NCBI GenBank assembly: GCA_028583685.1
Contig: JAMXIF010001194.1
Span: 3,171,521-3,235,520 of the forward strand
Length of the DNA stretch: 64,000 nt
Source: Petaurus breviceps papuanus
Taxonomy: Eukaryota; Chordata; Mammalia; Diprotodontia; Petauridae
Direction of reading: 5' to 3'
In this document: positions 11,118-21,695 of the stretch, in pieces
Layout: each line of letters begins with the position of its first letter
How positions within the stretch are numbered: position 1 is the first letter of the stretch
Notes under the pieces: model-generated
The model's database searches: none
Seen by the model: the letters and a program-made list of their open reading frames with translations, nothing else
Told to the model about the DNA's origin: nothing
Made by a program: the position numbers and the translations under genes

Positions 11118-11199
11118 CTAGATTTTGGAACCATCCATATTTCTCTTGGGAAGATGGGCCTGGGCCCAGGTTAAGCAGGTGCCTGGGTTAGGGCTGTAA

Positions 11200-11290
11200 A
11201 ATTAAATTTTTTTTGTACATATATGTACACACATATATACATAAATATATTTTGTATTGCGTATTATGTATATATATCTTGTATACAAAG
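11200..11290. repeat. TA/CA-rich microsatellite
   Basis: Imperfect TATATGTACA-type runs. Confidence 0.7.
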
Positions 11291-11294
11291 GCCT

Positions 11295-11525
11295 TATATG
11301 AGTGACGCAGGAGATCTGGGTTTAAATCCTGGTCTCACCAGTCACTGGTTAGTGTGATTTTGGGCACATCACATCTCCATTTAAAATCTCACTTTACTTT
11401 GTCTTCTATAAAATGGGAAGAATTATCTTTGCTCTGACTGTACCACAAGGTTATGATGAGGAATTTAGAGGACCTGATGAGGTGATGAATGGAAGAGCCC
11501 TTTCAATGAATGCATTGTTTCTGAT
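11295..11525 (+). repeat. MIR
   Basis: GATCTGGGTTTAAATCCTGG, CTATAAAATGGGAAGAATTA, AAGGTTATGATGAGG. Confidence 0.55.
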
Positions 11526-11770
11526 ATTATATCCCCAACCAAATTCGCTGGGAGCATGGCCTCAATGACCATTTGCCTTCCCACCGAGGGCAAGCAGCTG
11601 AGCTGAATCTGCACGGAGGATGGAAGCCAGGGCCTATGCAGAGCAGGCTATCCATTACAGGGATTTTTCAGTTTCAACATAAGGCAGGAAACTCCATGCC
11701 AAGGAGGGGGAGACAGGATGACTTCAACCATGGGAGCCTGAGGCTTGGGTCTAAGAAGGGCTGAGACAAG
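11526..11770. other. No recognisable repeat; open frame judged non-coding
   Basis: A 63-codon plus-strand frame (11573-11764) has no recognisable product. Confidence 0.4.
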
Positions 11771-11890
11771 AGGCAATTGTTGCACTCCCAAGACCTGGGT
11801 TTGAATTCTAGCTCTGCCATTTATTAATTAGTTGTGTGATTTTGATCCAATCACTTCCCCTCTCCAGGCCTCTGTTTTCTGATTATAATT
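11771..11890 (+). repeat. MIR fragment
   Basis: GACCTGGGTTTGAATTCTAG, TTAGTTGTGTGATTTTGA, CCAGGCCTCTGTTTTCT. Confidence 0.65.
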
Positions 11891-12129
11891 ATTTACCTTT
11901 CATTAGCACTTTAAGGATTTTCTGAGTCCAGAGCTCTGACCATTATATAACCCAGCTGCCTCAATTATAAGCTTGTTTTGTTTTCCAGATGCTCCAATCC
12001 CTACTCGCGGGGCCTTTATGAACTTTAAAATCTCCCTGGAACATTTGGATCTCATGGAACACAGTTCAGAAAATACTGCTTTGAGGAATTAGTCCATTAG
12101 AGATCCATCGGACCTGTTCAGGATAAGTT

Positions 12130-12235
12130 TAAGGATAGGTCCAGGATCACAGAGCTAGTAAGTGCCTGAGGGATGAATGGAGTCCAGGTCTCCTGACTTC
12201 TAGTATGGCACTATCACACTGTTTCTCATCTGTGA
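12130..12235 (-). repeat. MIR fragment
   Basis: CAGGATCACAGAGCTAGTAA and GTCCAGGTCTCCTGACTTC in inverted order. Confidence 0.6.
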
Positions 12236-12300
12236 AATGGGGACAAAAGTCCTCACCCAGCCCCCACCCAGAGTAGCAGTGAAGCTCACATGAGATTTTG

Positions 12301-12544
12301 CTGTTCAGTCATTTCAGTTGTTTCCAACTCTTCATGACCCCATTTGGGGTTTTCTTGGAAAAGATCGTGGAGTCTTTTGCCATTTCCTTCTCCAGCTTGT
12401 TTTACAGATGAAGAAATGGAGGCAAACAGGGTTATGTGACTTGCCCAGGGTCACACAGCTAGTAAGTGTCTGAGGTTGAATTTAAACTCAGATCTTCCTG
12501 ACTCCAGGCCTGGTGCTCTATTTGCTAATATCCCTTAGCTGTCC
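12301..12544 (-). repeat. Mar1-type SINE, near full length
   Basis: Minus-strand copy: CATGACCCCATTTGGGGTTT, TTTGCCATTTCCTTCTCCAG, GGCAAACAGGGTTATGTGAC, CAGGGTCACACAGCTAGTAA, inverted head at the right end. Confidence 0.8.
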
Positions 12545-12569
12545 TTACCATGTAAGGTAACAGATGTCA

Positions 12570-12715
12570 AGGACCTGAATCTGAATCCTGTTTCAACTAT
12601 TTACTCACTATGTGATCCTGGGCAAGGTGGCCTCAGTTTTCTCATCTGTAAAGTGGGCATAACAATAGCTTCACGGGGTTACTGTGAGGATCAAATTAGA
12701 TAATGTATGTAAAGG
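12570..12715 (+). repeat. MIR
   Basis: CTCACTATGTGATCCTGGGC, TCTCATCTGTAAAGTGGGC, TACTGTGAGGATCAAATTAG. Confidence 0.7.
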
Positions 12716-12826
12716 GATAGGAAGAGGGACAGAACTTGAGATTTTCCTGGTAGAGAGAACTCTCTTGTGAGGAAACTCCTATTACTCCAGATCAGTAATT
12801 TCTTTCCAACTTAGTTTTAGAGGATT

Positions 12827-12945
12827 GTCTGACGGCCCTGGGCAGGAGAAGTGACCTCTCGGGGATCACACGGCTAGGATGTGTCAGAGTGGCACCCGAA
12901 CTCAGTCTGAGGCTGACCCTCCATCCACCAAGCCACACAGCCTCT
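12827..12945 (-). repeat. tRNA-derived SINE fragment
   Basis: CACACGGCTAGGATGTGTC, CACCCGAACTCAG and CCATCCACCAAGCCACAC resemble an inverted SINE head. Confidence 0.45.
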
Positions 12946-12959
12946 ACTGCACATAAAAC

Positions 12960-13267
12960 ACGGACTCAATGTTAATGTTACCAGAATTGCATTGACTGAC
13001 TGAGTAGAGGCCCTCTCCCACCTGGGTGTGAGTCTCTGCCCTCATCTCCAGCACCTTGTCTCTGACAAGCACTTTTACCTCTCATTGTGGCTACCTGGTT
13101 TTGGGTGTCTGTCAGACACACATCTCATGGACCTCCCTAATGCTGTTTTCTCATAGGTACATCCCTGTATCTGCTGAATATCCTCCTCACACTGTGTTTG
13201 TGACACACACAGGTGCCCCAGGCTCCCCTTAAACCTTGCTCCCAGACTTCCCTGAGCTCTCTTTAAT
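12960..13267. other. No recognisable gene or repeat
   Basis: Apparently unique intergenic sequence. Confidence 0.4.
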
Positions 13268-13402
13268 GAGAGGCAATGAAGTATAGAGGACAGCCGACTG
13301 ACTTTAGTGGCAGAAAGACCTGGGTCCAGCTTCCCTCCCAGATGCTTACACTAGTCTTGTGGCCATGCAAGTTACTTAAAAGCCTCTTTGAGCATCACTT
13401 TT
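13268..13402 (+). repeat. MIR fragment, target of a WSINE1-like insertion
   Basis: AAAGACCTGGGTCCAGC and GTGGCCATGCAAGTTACTT match a diverged MIR, which continues briefly after 13572. Confidence 0.45.
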
Positions 13403-13559
13403 TTTTCTTTTTGGAGGGGGTAAGGCAGGGCAATTGGGGTTAAATGACTTGCCCAAGGTCACACGGCTAGTAAGTGTTGAGTGTCTGAAGCTGGATTTGA
13501 ACTCAGGTCTTCCTGACTCCAGGACTGATGCTCTATTCACTGTGCCACCTAGCTGCCCT
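13403..13559 (-). mobile_element. WSINE1-like SINE with perfect TSD
   Basis: Minus-strand copy with T-rich start, GGGGTTAAATGACTTGCCCA, and inverted head GTGCCACCTAGCTGCC. GAGCATCACTTTT flanks it at 13390-13402 and 13560-13572. Confidence 0.85.
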
Positions 13560-13618
13560 GAGCATCACTTTTCAATAGTGCATTGAAGTTTGTTTGTTTT
13601 TTAAAATAATATTTTGTC

Positions 13619-13777
13619 GGGGTGGCTAGATGGCGCAGTGAATAGAGTACTGGCCCTGGAGTCAGGAGGAGCTAAGTTCAAATCCGGCCTCAGACACTTA
13701 ATACTTACTAGCTGTGTGATCTTGGGCAAGCCACTTAACCCCAATTGTCCTGCCTTCACCCCTCCAAAAAGAAAAAA
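13619..13777 (+). mobile_element. WSINE1-like SINE
   Basis: Full-length copy: GGGTGGCTAGATGGCGCAG, GTTCAAATCCGGCCTCAGAC (B-box region), CACTTAACCCCAATTGTCC, then an A-rich tail. Flanks share AATATTTT-like sequence. It splits an older L1 fragment. Confidence 0.85.
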
Positions 13778-13779
13778 AA

Positions 13780-13870
13780 ATATTTTATTTTTTTCCTGAT
13801 TACACATAAAGACAATTTTTAATGTTCATTTTAGCATTAAGATTTGAGAAACTCTTGTTGCACAACAACT
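13780..13870 (-). repeat. L1 3' end fragment
   Basis: TCCTGATTACACATAAAGAC followed by AATTTTTAATGTTCATTTT, like the copy at 738-1010. Confidence 0.5.
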
Positions 13871-13894
13871 CATGGGACAGATCAAATAAATGTT

Positions 13895-14010
13895 CCTGTA
13901 CTGAGCCTCAGTTTTCCTGTCTTTGAAATGGGGGATAATAACATCACTCACCCCATCAGGTTGTTATCAGGATCCAAGGAGGTATTATATGAACCATAAA
14001 ATGCCATACC
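13895..14010 (+). repeat. MIR 3' part
   Basis: TGAGCCTCAGTTTTCCTGTC, GAAATGGGGGATAATAACA, CAGGTTGTTATCAGGATC. Confidence 0.65.
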
Positions 14011-14203
14011 TATGTGGGCTTTAGCGGGTTATCTGAGATGGGCCATGACATCTTATCTCTAGCCCTTGGTTTGGTCAGGATATTTCCAGTCCAGAAGTGT
14101 TCCATGGCAAAAGGAATTTGGAGAATTTAGACTGAAAGCTTGCCAGCCCCCTTCACCATCAAGAACAAACCAAAGTAGTTCAAGACCATTTTCTCCATAG
14201 CTT

Positions 14204-14209
14204 TTTATT
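14204..14209 (-). terminator. KCNB1: Candidate distal poly(A) signal of KCNB1
   Basis: A canonical AATAAA (minus strand) follows a repeat-free stretch of UTR-like sequence and lies about 10.2 kb from the stop codon, near the length expected from the human transcript. Cleavage would fall near 14185-14190. Confidence 0.4.
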
Positions 14210-14343
14210 TAATTCCGCGGATTGCAGTAAGGGACCATTGTTCGAAAACCCTTAGACATTTGGACACAATTTACAAGACAATAAGTACAGTATCTGAATG
14301 TCACACAATGATCACAGTTTCATCTCACTACATGCATATAAAG

Positions 14344-14353
14344 NNNNNNNNNN
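14344..14353. other. Assembly gap (10 N)
   Basis: Ten undetermined bases near the distal end of the probable KCNB1 3' UTR; true size unknown. Confidence 0.99.
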
Positions 14354-14639
14354 TAACCCAGTAGCCCTCGGGGGAGAGATTTGAGGCTGAGATGCACTTG
14401 CCCAGTGGAGGAGAGAGGCTCATACTATGCTATCAGCATGGAATGGGAAGAAGGACTACTCATTCTATGGGAGAGGGATAGTGCAGTTGGCCTACAAGCT
14501 TGACAGTCCTGTATCTGGCTGGGCCTCCCATTAATGCAAAAAAGGTTTTCCAGTTTGGGCTCAGAGGTTCCCTCTTTCCTTTGGCCTTGGTTTTTCTTTC
14601 AGGTGGGGGTGGGGTGGGTTGCAGAGCAGAGTTATGAAA

Positions 14640-14790
14640 GAACACTAGACTGGGAGTCAGGGGTCCTGGATTTGAGTCTCAGTTCTGCCAATTCTCATCT
14701 TTGACCTTCCATTTCCTCATCTATAAAAGGGGGACCATGAGACTCAAACTCACTACCTGTATGTTTATTTGTGAAGAAAGAACTTTGTGA
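14640..14790 (+). repeat. MIR fragment inside the probable UTR
   Basis: GACTGGGAGTCAGGGGTCCT, ATTTCCTCATCTATAAAAG. Antisense to KCNB1. Confidence 0.6.
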
Positions 14791-15849
14791 ACTGTGAAAT
14801 CACAGATTTTTACTGTTTTCCTCAGTGGGCCTTCTGCATCTGATGTTTGTTTTAGGAACAGGGAACTCTTTATTCTTGAGAGTGGGGGAATCTTAAAATG
14901 CTGGTTTCTCCTTATTTGAAATCTGTCTCCCTTGAGGGATAGGGTTTATGTCTGAGTGTGTGTGGTGTGAGTCTTTGTGCATAAAGTAGGAACTGGAGAT
15001 GGGAAGAGAGAAAGAAAGGACAGAGGTTGAGTCCCTCTTTGGCCTCCCAGTAAGCACATCCTTGATTCTGGAACTGGAAGCACTCACTTCCCCCACAGCA
15101 GCTGGTTGGTGCCACTCCTGATTCCTCCACTCGGAGATCCTACATTGTCCTAGCTCCAATTTGAGTTATGCCTGAAGCCCTGCAGATAATTTGCCTCAAG
15201 GGCATCAGGGAGTGACACAACCCCACCCTAATGCTTCCTCCCCTTCCTAGTGCTCACTGGTCCAGCTAAGGTCAAGTTTCATTTGTTTGATCCCCAGAAT
15301 ATTTTTTGAGTGTCTTCTATGAGCAAAGCATACTCTGGGGAGGGGACAGGGAGGCTGGTGAATGCTGCAGGGGGAGGGAATGCTGACCATTGAGTTCCCA
15401 GCACGGTTTTGGTGCTGAGCAAATTCATGTGGGGTCAGAGTTCCCCTGTTGCTAACCTGACTTTCTGAACAAGTCCAGAATCCAAAAGGGTCTAACTAAT
15501 CTGGTTAAAGTTTAGGATGATTTCCATGTAGCAGAGACTCATTCTGGAATGAGAATCTGGGCTTGGGGGGGCTTTCCTCTTGCTCCTCATGAACTAACAC
15601 TTACAAGGACTTCATTCCAAAGAAGACTTTAGAACTTGGAATAATAACTTGATATCAAATGCAAAATTTTGGAATTCTGGGAAAGTTCTAAGGTTTCTAA
15701 GGAGAAGCCCCATTACTCTGGGGACACTTACTTCTCTTCCATCTAAACCTCGTCTGTGTTCCCTTTAATGGTTCTCCTGTCAAACACACAGGGTCCTCGA
15801 GGTAAAAGATCTCTGTAGTTTTCTAAAATAGACAGGAAGGCCTCCAGGA

Positions 15850-16065
15850 GCACTGCCATAATGAAGAGTGTGCTGGGCCTGGAGTCAGAACAAACCTATT
15901 TGAATCCCTGCTCTCTCTGATTGACCAGCTTTGTGATTTTGGACAAGTCAATTATGGGGATGTATTGGGACAATAATATTTCTACTACGTGCCTCACAGG
16001 GCTGCTGTGAGGTAAGCAATCTGTAAGTACTACCAAAACATGAATTAGTGTCATCATTATTATTA
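15850..16065 (+). repeat. MIR inside the probable UTR
   Basis: GGGCCTGGAGTCAGAAC, CTTTGTGATTTTGGACAAGT, GGGCTGCTGTGAGGTAAGC. Confidence 0.55.
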
Positions 16066-16227
16066 CAAAGAAGAGGAGGCAATGGTCTATAGCTGTGGGT
16101 GTTTTCCTGAAAAGCAAACTCAACTGTGTGGTTTAGATCATCCTCACAGACATAGACTTAGCTGGAACTTTGGAAGTTCTAGCTTTAGCTGTATGTGCTG
16201 AAAAAATCCAGGGCTGTTAGTCTATCC

Positions 16228-16456
16228 CAGGAGTTCTTAACTTTTTTTTTTTGTGACATGGACCTTTTTGGCAGTCTGGTGAAACCCACGGACCCCTTCT
16301 TGGTATCATGTTTTTAAATAATTGGAGGAAATGTTGAATTTAAATTAGAGGTTAGTGAAAATAAAGATGCATTTTCTCCCCATCCAGGCTCATAGACCTT
16401 CTGAAATCTACCCATGGATTCTTAAGGGTCCATGCAAAGCAGGTTAGGGACCCCTG
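16228..16456. mobile_element. Non-autonomous hAT-like element, copy 2
   Basis: Ends CAGGAGTTCTTAAC and GTTAGGGACCCCTG are inverted repeats; GGACCTTTTTGG and GGTCCATG recur inside. Flanks GTCTATCC (16220-16227) and GTCTAGTT (16457-16464) look like a diverged 8-bp TSD, the hAT length. Confidence 0.6.
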
Positions 16457-16464
16457 GTCTAGTT

Positions 16465-17260
16465 TCCTATGGAGTACAGCCTTCATTATGGCATGGTTTA
16501 TAAGGGGACACAAATCTAGATCTACTGTGGGTTAAACTTATATCCCACCAATTCTGCAGACCCAAAATCTGATAGAAGGCAGTGAGCTACTGTTAATCTT
16601 GTCCCATTCTAGTAACTTTAGAGAAGGGGTCCCTTCTATTTAGATGCATTGGAAAGAGCACCAGTTTCAGAATCAGGAGACCTGAGTTTGGGGCCTGTTT
16701 TAGACACCTCTTGTCGGCCTTCTTCCTAGGGCATCCTTAGCCATATTTTTAGGTAGAATTTTGACCAGGGATTTCCCTCTCTTCTGGTTCAGGATGATCC
16801 CACTGAAAGCTGATCTCACTGAATATCATGGATGGGGACTTGAAAGGGACCTAACTTTAAATGGGGCCTCCTGTATAAGCAACAGGAAAAACACACTTCT
16901 GCACTACAAGAGATTCAGGAAAGAAATCCTGCTACCTGGGATTCTGTTTGGTTGGGAAATGGAAAACTATGGTCTCTGAGAGAGAAAGTGAAAATTAGGG
17001 GTTTGAGAGGAAGAGTCTTTACATCAGCTCAGAAAGCTGAGGGCCTCAGAAAGGGGGTGCATTACAAGTTGTCTGGTCAAAAAATTCGGTTTGGTACTAG
17101 GGACCAAATAGGGCATTGGTCTGAAGGGTATGCTATGTTCTACAGTCCAAAGGGAGGAAAGAACAGTGGTACCTGGTACCCCAGCTCTCCCTCTCCCTAT
17201 CCTCAAGCTGACCATTAGTGATATAAGTTCAGAGGAAGATTTAGACATTGAAGGTACCTT
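16465..17260. other. UTR sequence, few recognisable repeats
   Basis: A SINE trace at about 16640-16700 (AAAGAGCACCAGTTTCAG). The overlapping open frames here (16761-17302) have no recognisable product. Confidence 0.35.
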
Positions 17261-17264
17261 TAAA

Positions 17265-17406
17265 CACAGAATATGAGAGATGGAAGGGACTTGTGAGGCC
17301 ATCTAAACTGAGGCCCAGAAGCAGGAAGCCTTTTGTATAAGGTTAATAGGAGCCAGATTCAAAGCCAGGTCCTTTTGACTCTAGATACAGGTTTCTTTTT
17401 ACTACC
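17265..17406 (-). repeat. MIR-class SINE fragment
   Basis: AGAGATGGAAGGGACTTGTG, AACTGAGGCCCAGAAGC, GATTCAAAGCCAGGTCC. Confidence 0.5.
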
Positions 17407-17418
17407 CCATGTCTCTTT

Positions 17419-17568
17419 GAGGGGGAAAGGCAAGGCATTTGGGGTTAAATGACTTGCCCAAGGTCACACAGCTAATTAGTGTCAAGTGTCTGAGGTTATA
17501 TTTGAATTCAGGTCCTACTGCCTCCAGGGCTGGTGCTCTATTTAGTGTGCCACCTAGCTGCCCCTGTT
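17419..17568 (-). mobile_element. WSINE1-like SINE with perfect 12-bp TSD
   Basis: GGGGTTAAATGACTTGCCCA, GGTCACACAGCTAATTAG, inverted head GTGCCACCTAGCTGCC. CCATGTCTCTTT flanks it at 17407-17418 and 17569-17580. On the minus-strand transcript it would be in sense orientation. Confidence 0.88.
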
Positions 17569-17882
17569 CCATGTCTCTTTAATGAGACTTTGAGCATTGT
17601 GAGGGCAGAGAGCAAGATCTTTTCTTGTCTCCTACAATATCTCACACTGATGTAACAATATTTTTGAAAATATGAAATAGAGTATGACCAATTCCAAGAA
17701 TATAAATTCTACCCCCTAACTTAGACCTTTGAATCAGAACTTGGAACCAAATAAAAAACTTTGGAATGGGGAGGTTCCAAAGCTTTGTTCTAAGTCATTG
17801 ACACACTACTAACCTGAGTTTCCTTGATGTTACTTTAATAAGACTCTGACTGCCTTCCTTGGAAGGGAGACGACAACTTGGG

Positions 17883-17884
<2 letters not shown>

Positions 17885-17915
<31 letters not shown>
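17885..17915. repeat. (TG)n microsatellite
   Basis: About 15 perfect TG units. Confidence 0.95.
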
Positions 17916-17917
<2 letters not shown>

Positions 17918-18109
17918 AGTCATTTTATAATGGGACCGTTCCAAAAAACCAATCTTGGTTCATGCTGGCATTTGGGGAACTTTGGAAAAATTTCTCAAGC
18001 AAGTAGTGTCTGGGACTACAACCAAACTTTTATGGAGGTGCTTGTACGTAAAACTGAATGGCTCAATTCCTATGAGGAAAGGTTTTGGATGTTTCTGTGT
18101 TATACTGGT

Positions 18110-18460
18110 TCAATAGTTGTAGACTCAAAGGAAGTCAGAGTTAGAAGAGACTTTAGAACATAAAAATGTCAGTTAGACAATGTCAAAGCTGCAAGGGACT
18201 TCAGAACATAATGATTGTCATTGCTGAAAGGGAACTTGGAACACAGAACACAGAATGTCAGAGCAGGAGGGAACTTAACTTAGAACATAGAATACCAGAG
18301 CCGGAAGGAAGCTTATAGAGATAACTGAGTCAAATCCCCTTATTTTATAGAGGAAGAAACTGAGGCCCAGAGAGGGGAAGAGACACACTTTGAATCACCC
18401 AGGGAATTGGTGGCAGAAATTTGCTCTCCTGGTTTCTAGTGCAAGGACTCTTTCTACCAC
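18110..18460. repeat. Array of about 38-bp units joined to a minus-strand MIR
   Basis: Five diverged units of the form (A)ATGTCAGAGC(T)GnAAGGGACTTnGAACA run to about 18315. A MIR-like body then follows (AACTGAGGCCCAGAGAGGGG to about 18460). Confidence 0.6.
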
Positions 18461-18794
18461 ATTGTAACAGACGCTGCGTTTGACTCTTTTCGAATTGGTT
18501 TACCAGCATTTGTTGGGAAAGATCTTTGGTTCAGTTCACTACTCACCATGGAAACTGAAATTTAGCTATTGTTCCATTCAAGGTCCAGAATTATTAATGT
18601 GGCCCATTCCAGTTTCTCATTCACAGTTTGGTTTAAGAACCTACATATATACAGTATGCATCCACATTTAGTTTAGAGTATTACATATTAACTTTGATAG
18701 AAACCAGGCAAGAAAATTCTGATAGTCTGGAGATAATAAGAGGAGGGACAGAGAGAACTGACACGTGAGGACCTCCCCTCCCCCCTTTGTCATT

Positions 18795-19020
18795 GAGACA
18801 TAGTGTGGCACACTATGGCTTAGAGTCAGAAGATCAGGTTCTCGTCCCAGTTCTCCTAGTAAATAAATAGCTTTGTGAATGTGGTCAAGTCACTGTGTCT
18901 TTCCAAGCCTCAGTTTCCTCATCCATAAAATATGGAAAATAACTTTCAAATCACATGCCTTATAGAGTTATTGTGAGTACAGCTCCTTATAAAGTGCTAT
19001 AGAAACATGAGCTCTGATTT
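18795..19020 (+). repeat. MIR, near full length
   Basis: CAGTTTCCTCATCCATAAAA, CCTTATAGAGTTATTGTGAG, AAGTGCTATAGAAACATGAG. Confidence 0.7.
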
Positions 19021-21604
19021 TAATCATTGCACAGAGAGAAGCCCTCTGCCCTGAGGGAGACTTGGAGAGATGCCCCTGGACAAGGTCAGAGGAAAAATTA
19101 GAGAAACCCCAAGATCTGGACAAGTGAAGGCTATGTAGATGTGTTTGCACTGTCTCTTTATCCATTTTGCTACATATCTAGGCAGCCTTCAAGGAAAGGA
19201 AGTTTAGATAGCACATCCTGGGAAGCAGTTTTCCTTTCCAGGTGTGGGTGAGGCAACTGGTCTTGAGTGATGTTTCTAGAAATAGGCCAGCGGAAGGCCT
19301 TCAGTCTGGAAACATGGATAATTTTCCATTTCATCTGGTAGGGTTGTAGGGCTGGGTAGTGAGACTACAGATTGGCTGAGAAGAGCCAATTTGGGGCTGA
19401 AAGGTACCTAAGAATGTAAAAGGTTGACTGAAATTTGAGTGGGAAGAGAATTTTGGATCCAAAAAGCCCTGGTAAATTCAGGATGTCTGGAATGGCAGTT
19501 TTGGTCAGGAAGGCCTTTCCAGATTCTCATGTTGGATAGATTGCATTTGATAGATCATACCTTCCTTCCTCCTTCCCTTCCACCTTCTCTTCCACTTTCA
19601 GTCCTTCCTTTTACTAGCCTTAAATAGGAACAACACAGAGACAGCTTAGTGAAATGACAGTTGGTAGACATTTCCACAGAGGAGTCAGACACCAAAACCT
19701 TGCATGGGATTTTCTGCGCCCCTTCCTAGGCACCCCCCCCCAACTCCCCTAGGAGCAACAAAAACCAAGGAAGGGAGGAATAAAATAAAAAGACCAGAAG
19801 AAATCAGATATAGAAATGACCATAAATAAGTCTCCTAATATATTATTCTGTAATACAAAAGAAGATATTTGACTCATTTTCCCTATTATAAATTTGCTAA
19901 AAATACATATATATATATATATATTTTATCTGAACAGAAAAATAGACTATTCTGAGATGCATGAAAGTCTTGTGACATTTCCATACATCAGATACTTAAA
20001 GGGCCAGCGCAAAGGTAAACACCGAGGTAATTCCAACTTTTGTACCTTTTCAGGAACTAATTAAAGCCATCTTCTCCCTGACTTCGGGTATCCCAAAACA
20101 TTCTATGGTTGTGTGAGGTTAGTTTTGGTTTCCGTAGCACAAGGACTTGAGAGGCTATGAAACTTTGAAGAAGGGAAACCTCTAGTTTCACTTGGTCAAT
20201 TCTGGCAGGGGGGCTATGGATGGCGGTTCCTCCTTCTCTCACTTGTTGGCCCCTTGAAGTCAGTGACCAGTGACCAAAGTGCTTCAGCACAGTGGTCCTG
20301 CTGTTCTGGGCCGGATTCCAGAGTTTTGTTATTTTCTCAAGTTCTTATTTAAGTGTCTTGGATAATGTGATGTGGGGGTTGGTGGCGAGAGAGAGAGAAC
20401 CTGGCTTTAGTGACCTGGTTGGTGTTAAGTCTTAAATTACCCCCTGTTCATCCACTAGAAACTGTACCAGCCATAATTTCAGTCGAGACAGAAATATACA
20501 ATAGATACAAATATTAACAGTACATTACAATTTTACAGAAGAGAATACTGTTTTGTTTTGCTCCTTATAAACAGGTACCTTATTAGCTGCAAGGGAAGAG
20601 AAGGCTTAAAATACCCATAGAATGTGTTGATAGTTCAAAGTTTGCATTGCCTGTGATTCCCAGAGGTTGGGCTGCACCAGTCAAAAGGGAATCTTTTTGT
20701 TTTCCTTCTTCTGAATTCTTAATTCCCTAACTCTTCTAGGAAAGTGGGAGTCACAGGAACAAATGTATCTTTTTTTTCTTCCTCCTTCTTTTGTGTCCCT
20801 TTTCCCCTTTAAGTGTGCTTAGATGAAATTCCTAAGAGAAAAAGGCACTGAGAAATCTACTGCCCAGAAGTACTGTTCTTCTTTGTTCAAAGCTTAAAAG
20901 TTCAAGAAACCATCTCCTCCCAGGGTTAGCACTCCACCTACAACTGTCCACAGTTTTGTTTCTGGAGTGTGGCACTGGGGTGGCCAGCTGGCCAGTATTT
21001 GACTGGCTTGACCAGAGTTTTGTCACAGAATCCAGTTGTTGATTTGGGATCCATGAGTGGATTAAAATGAATTAATCATTGGGATATGCCATCATTTCAA
21101 AAAATTATATGGGGATTGGTGATGGGAATGACATGTGGATGCTCTCATTGATGTGATGTGTTTTGAAAAAAATTTTTGATTTTATTGTTCCTGAACTGTA
21201 GTGAGGTGGCCTCAAAGTTGCCCACACTTGTTCCCTTAGAAATGAGTGGTGAAGTTTGGGTCTATTCTCTGATGGGATTCCAGCTGACAGGTGAGTTTTA
21301 CTGAATTGATTGCCCAAAGAGGAGGGAACCCTGGGATCTCCTCTACCCATCTCTGCCCACCTCTACTCATAGCTGTACAAACCACCGCCTGTGGTGTTGT
21401 ATTTTTCTTCTATTTGCTTTTTGTTAGCTCCAGGAGAAAAATATGATGGGAATTTTTGAATTGATTTCTTCTTGAGATACCTGTGGGATTGGAGGGGGGA
21501 GGGGAGGAAGGGGAGGACTCTATGGATCCAAATGAGTGCTTTTTCTCTACCAAGGACGTTTGAGTCTCACAGTTTAGTAACACCTAAGTAGATTTCCCAG
21601 TGTA

Positions 21605-21612
21605 TATGTACA
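21605..21612 (-). promoter_or_regulatory. Pumilio-type site in KCNB1 3' UTR
   Basis: The minus strand reads TGTACATA, matching the PUM consensus UGUAnAUA. TGTATATA at about 18655-18662 is a second match. Both lie in TA-rich sequence, so chance matches are likely. Confidence 0.2.
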
Positions 21613-21689
21613 TATGTGTACCTATGTACAGGGCTGCATGTGCACGCACATAACATCCACATATTTAAAAAATTTGGATTCGTCATGTT

Positions 21690-21695
21690 TTTATT
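21690..21695 (-). terminator. KCNB1: Candidate internal poly(A) signal
   Basis: AATAAA on the minus strand in the repeat-free proximal UTR, about 2.7 kb from the stop codon. A second AATAAA lies at 21181-21186. Either could define a mid-length isoform; the hexamer is the only evidence. Confidence 0.2.
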
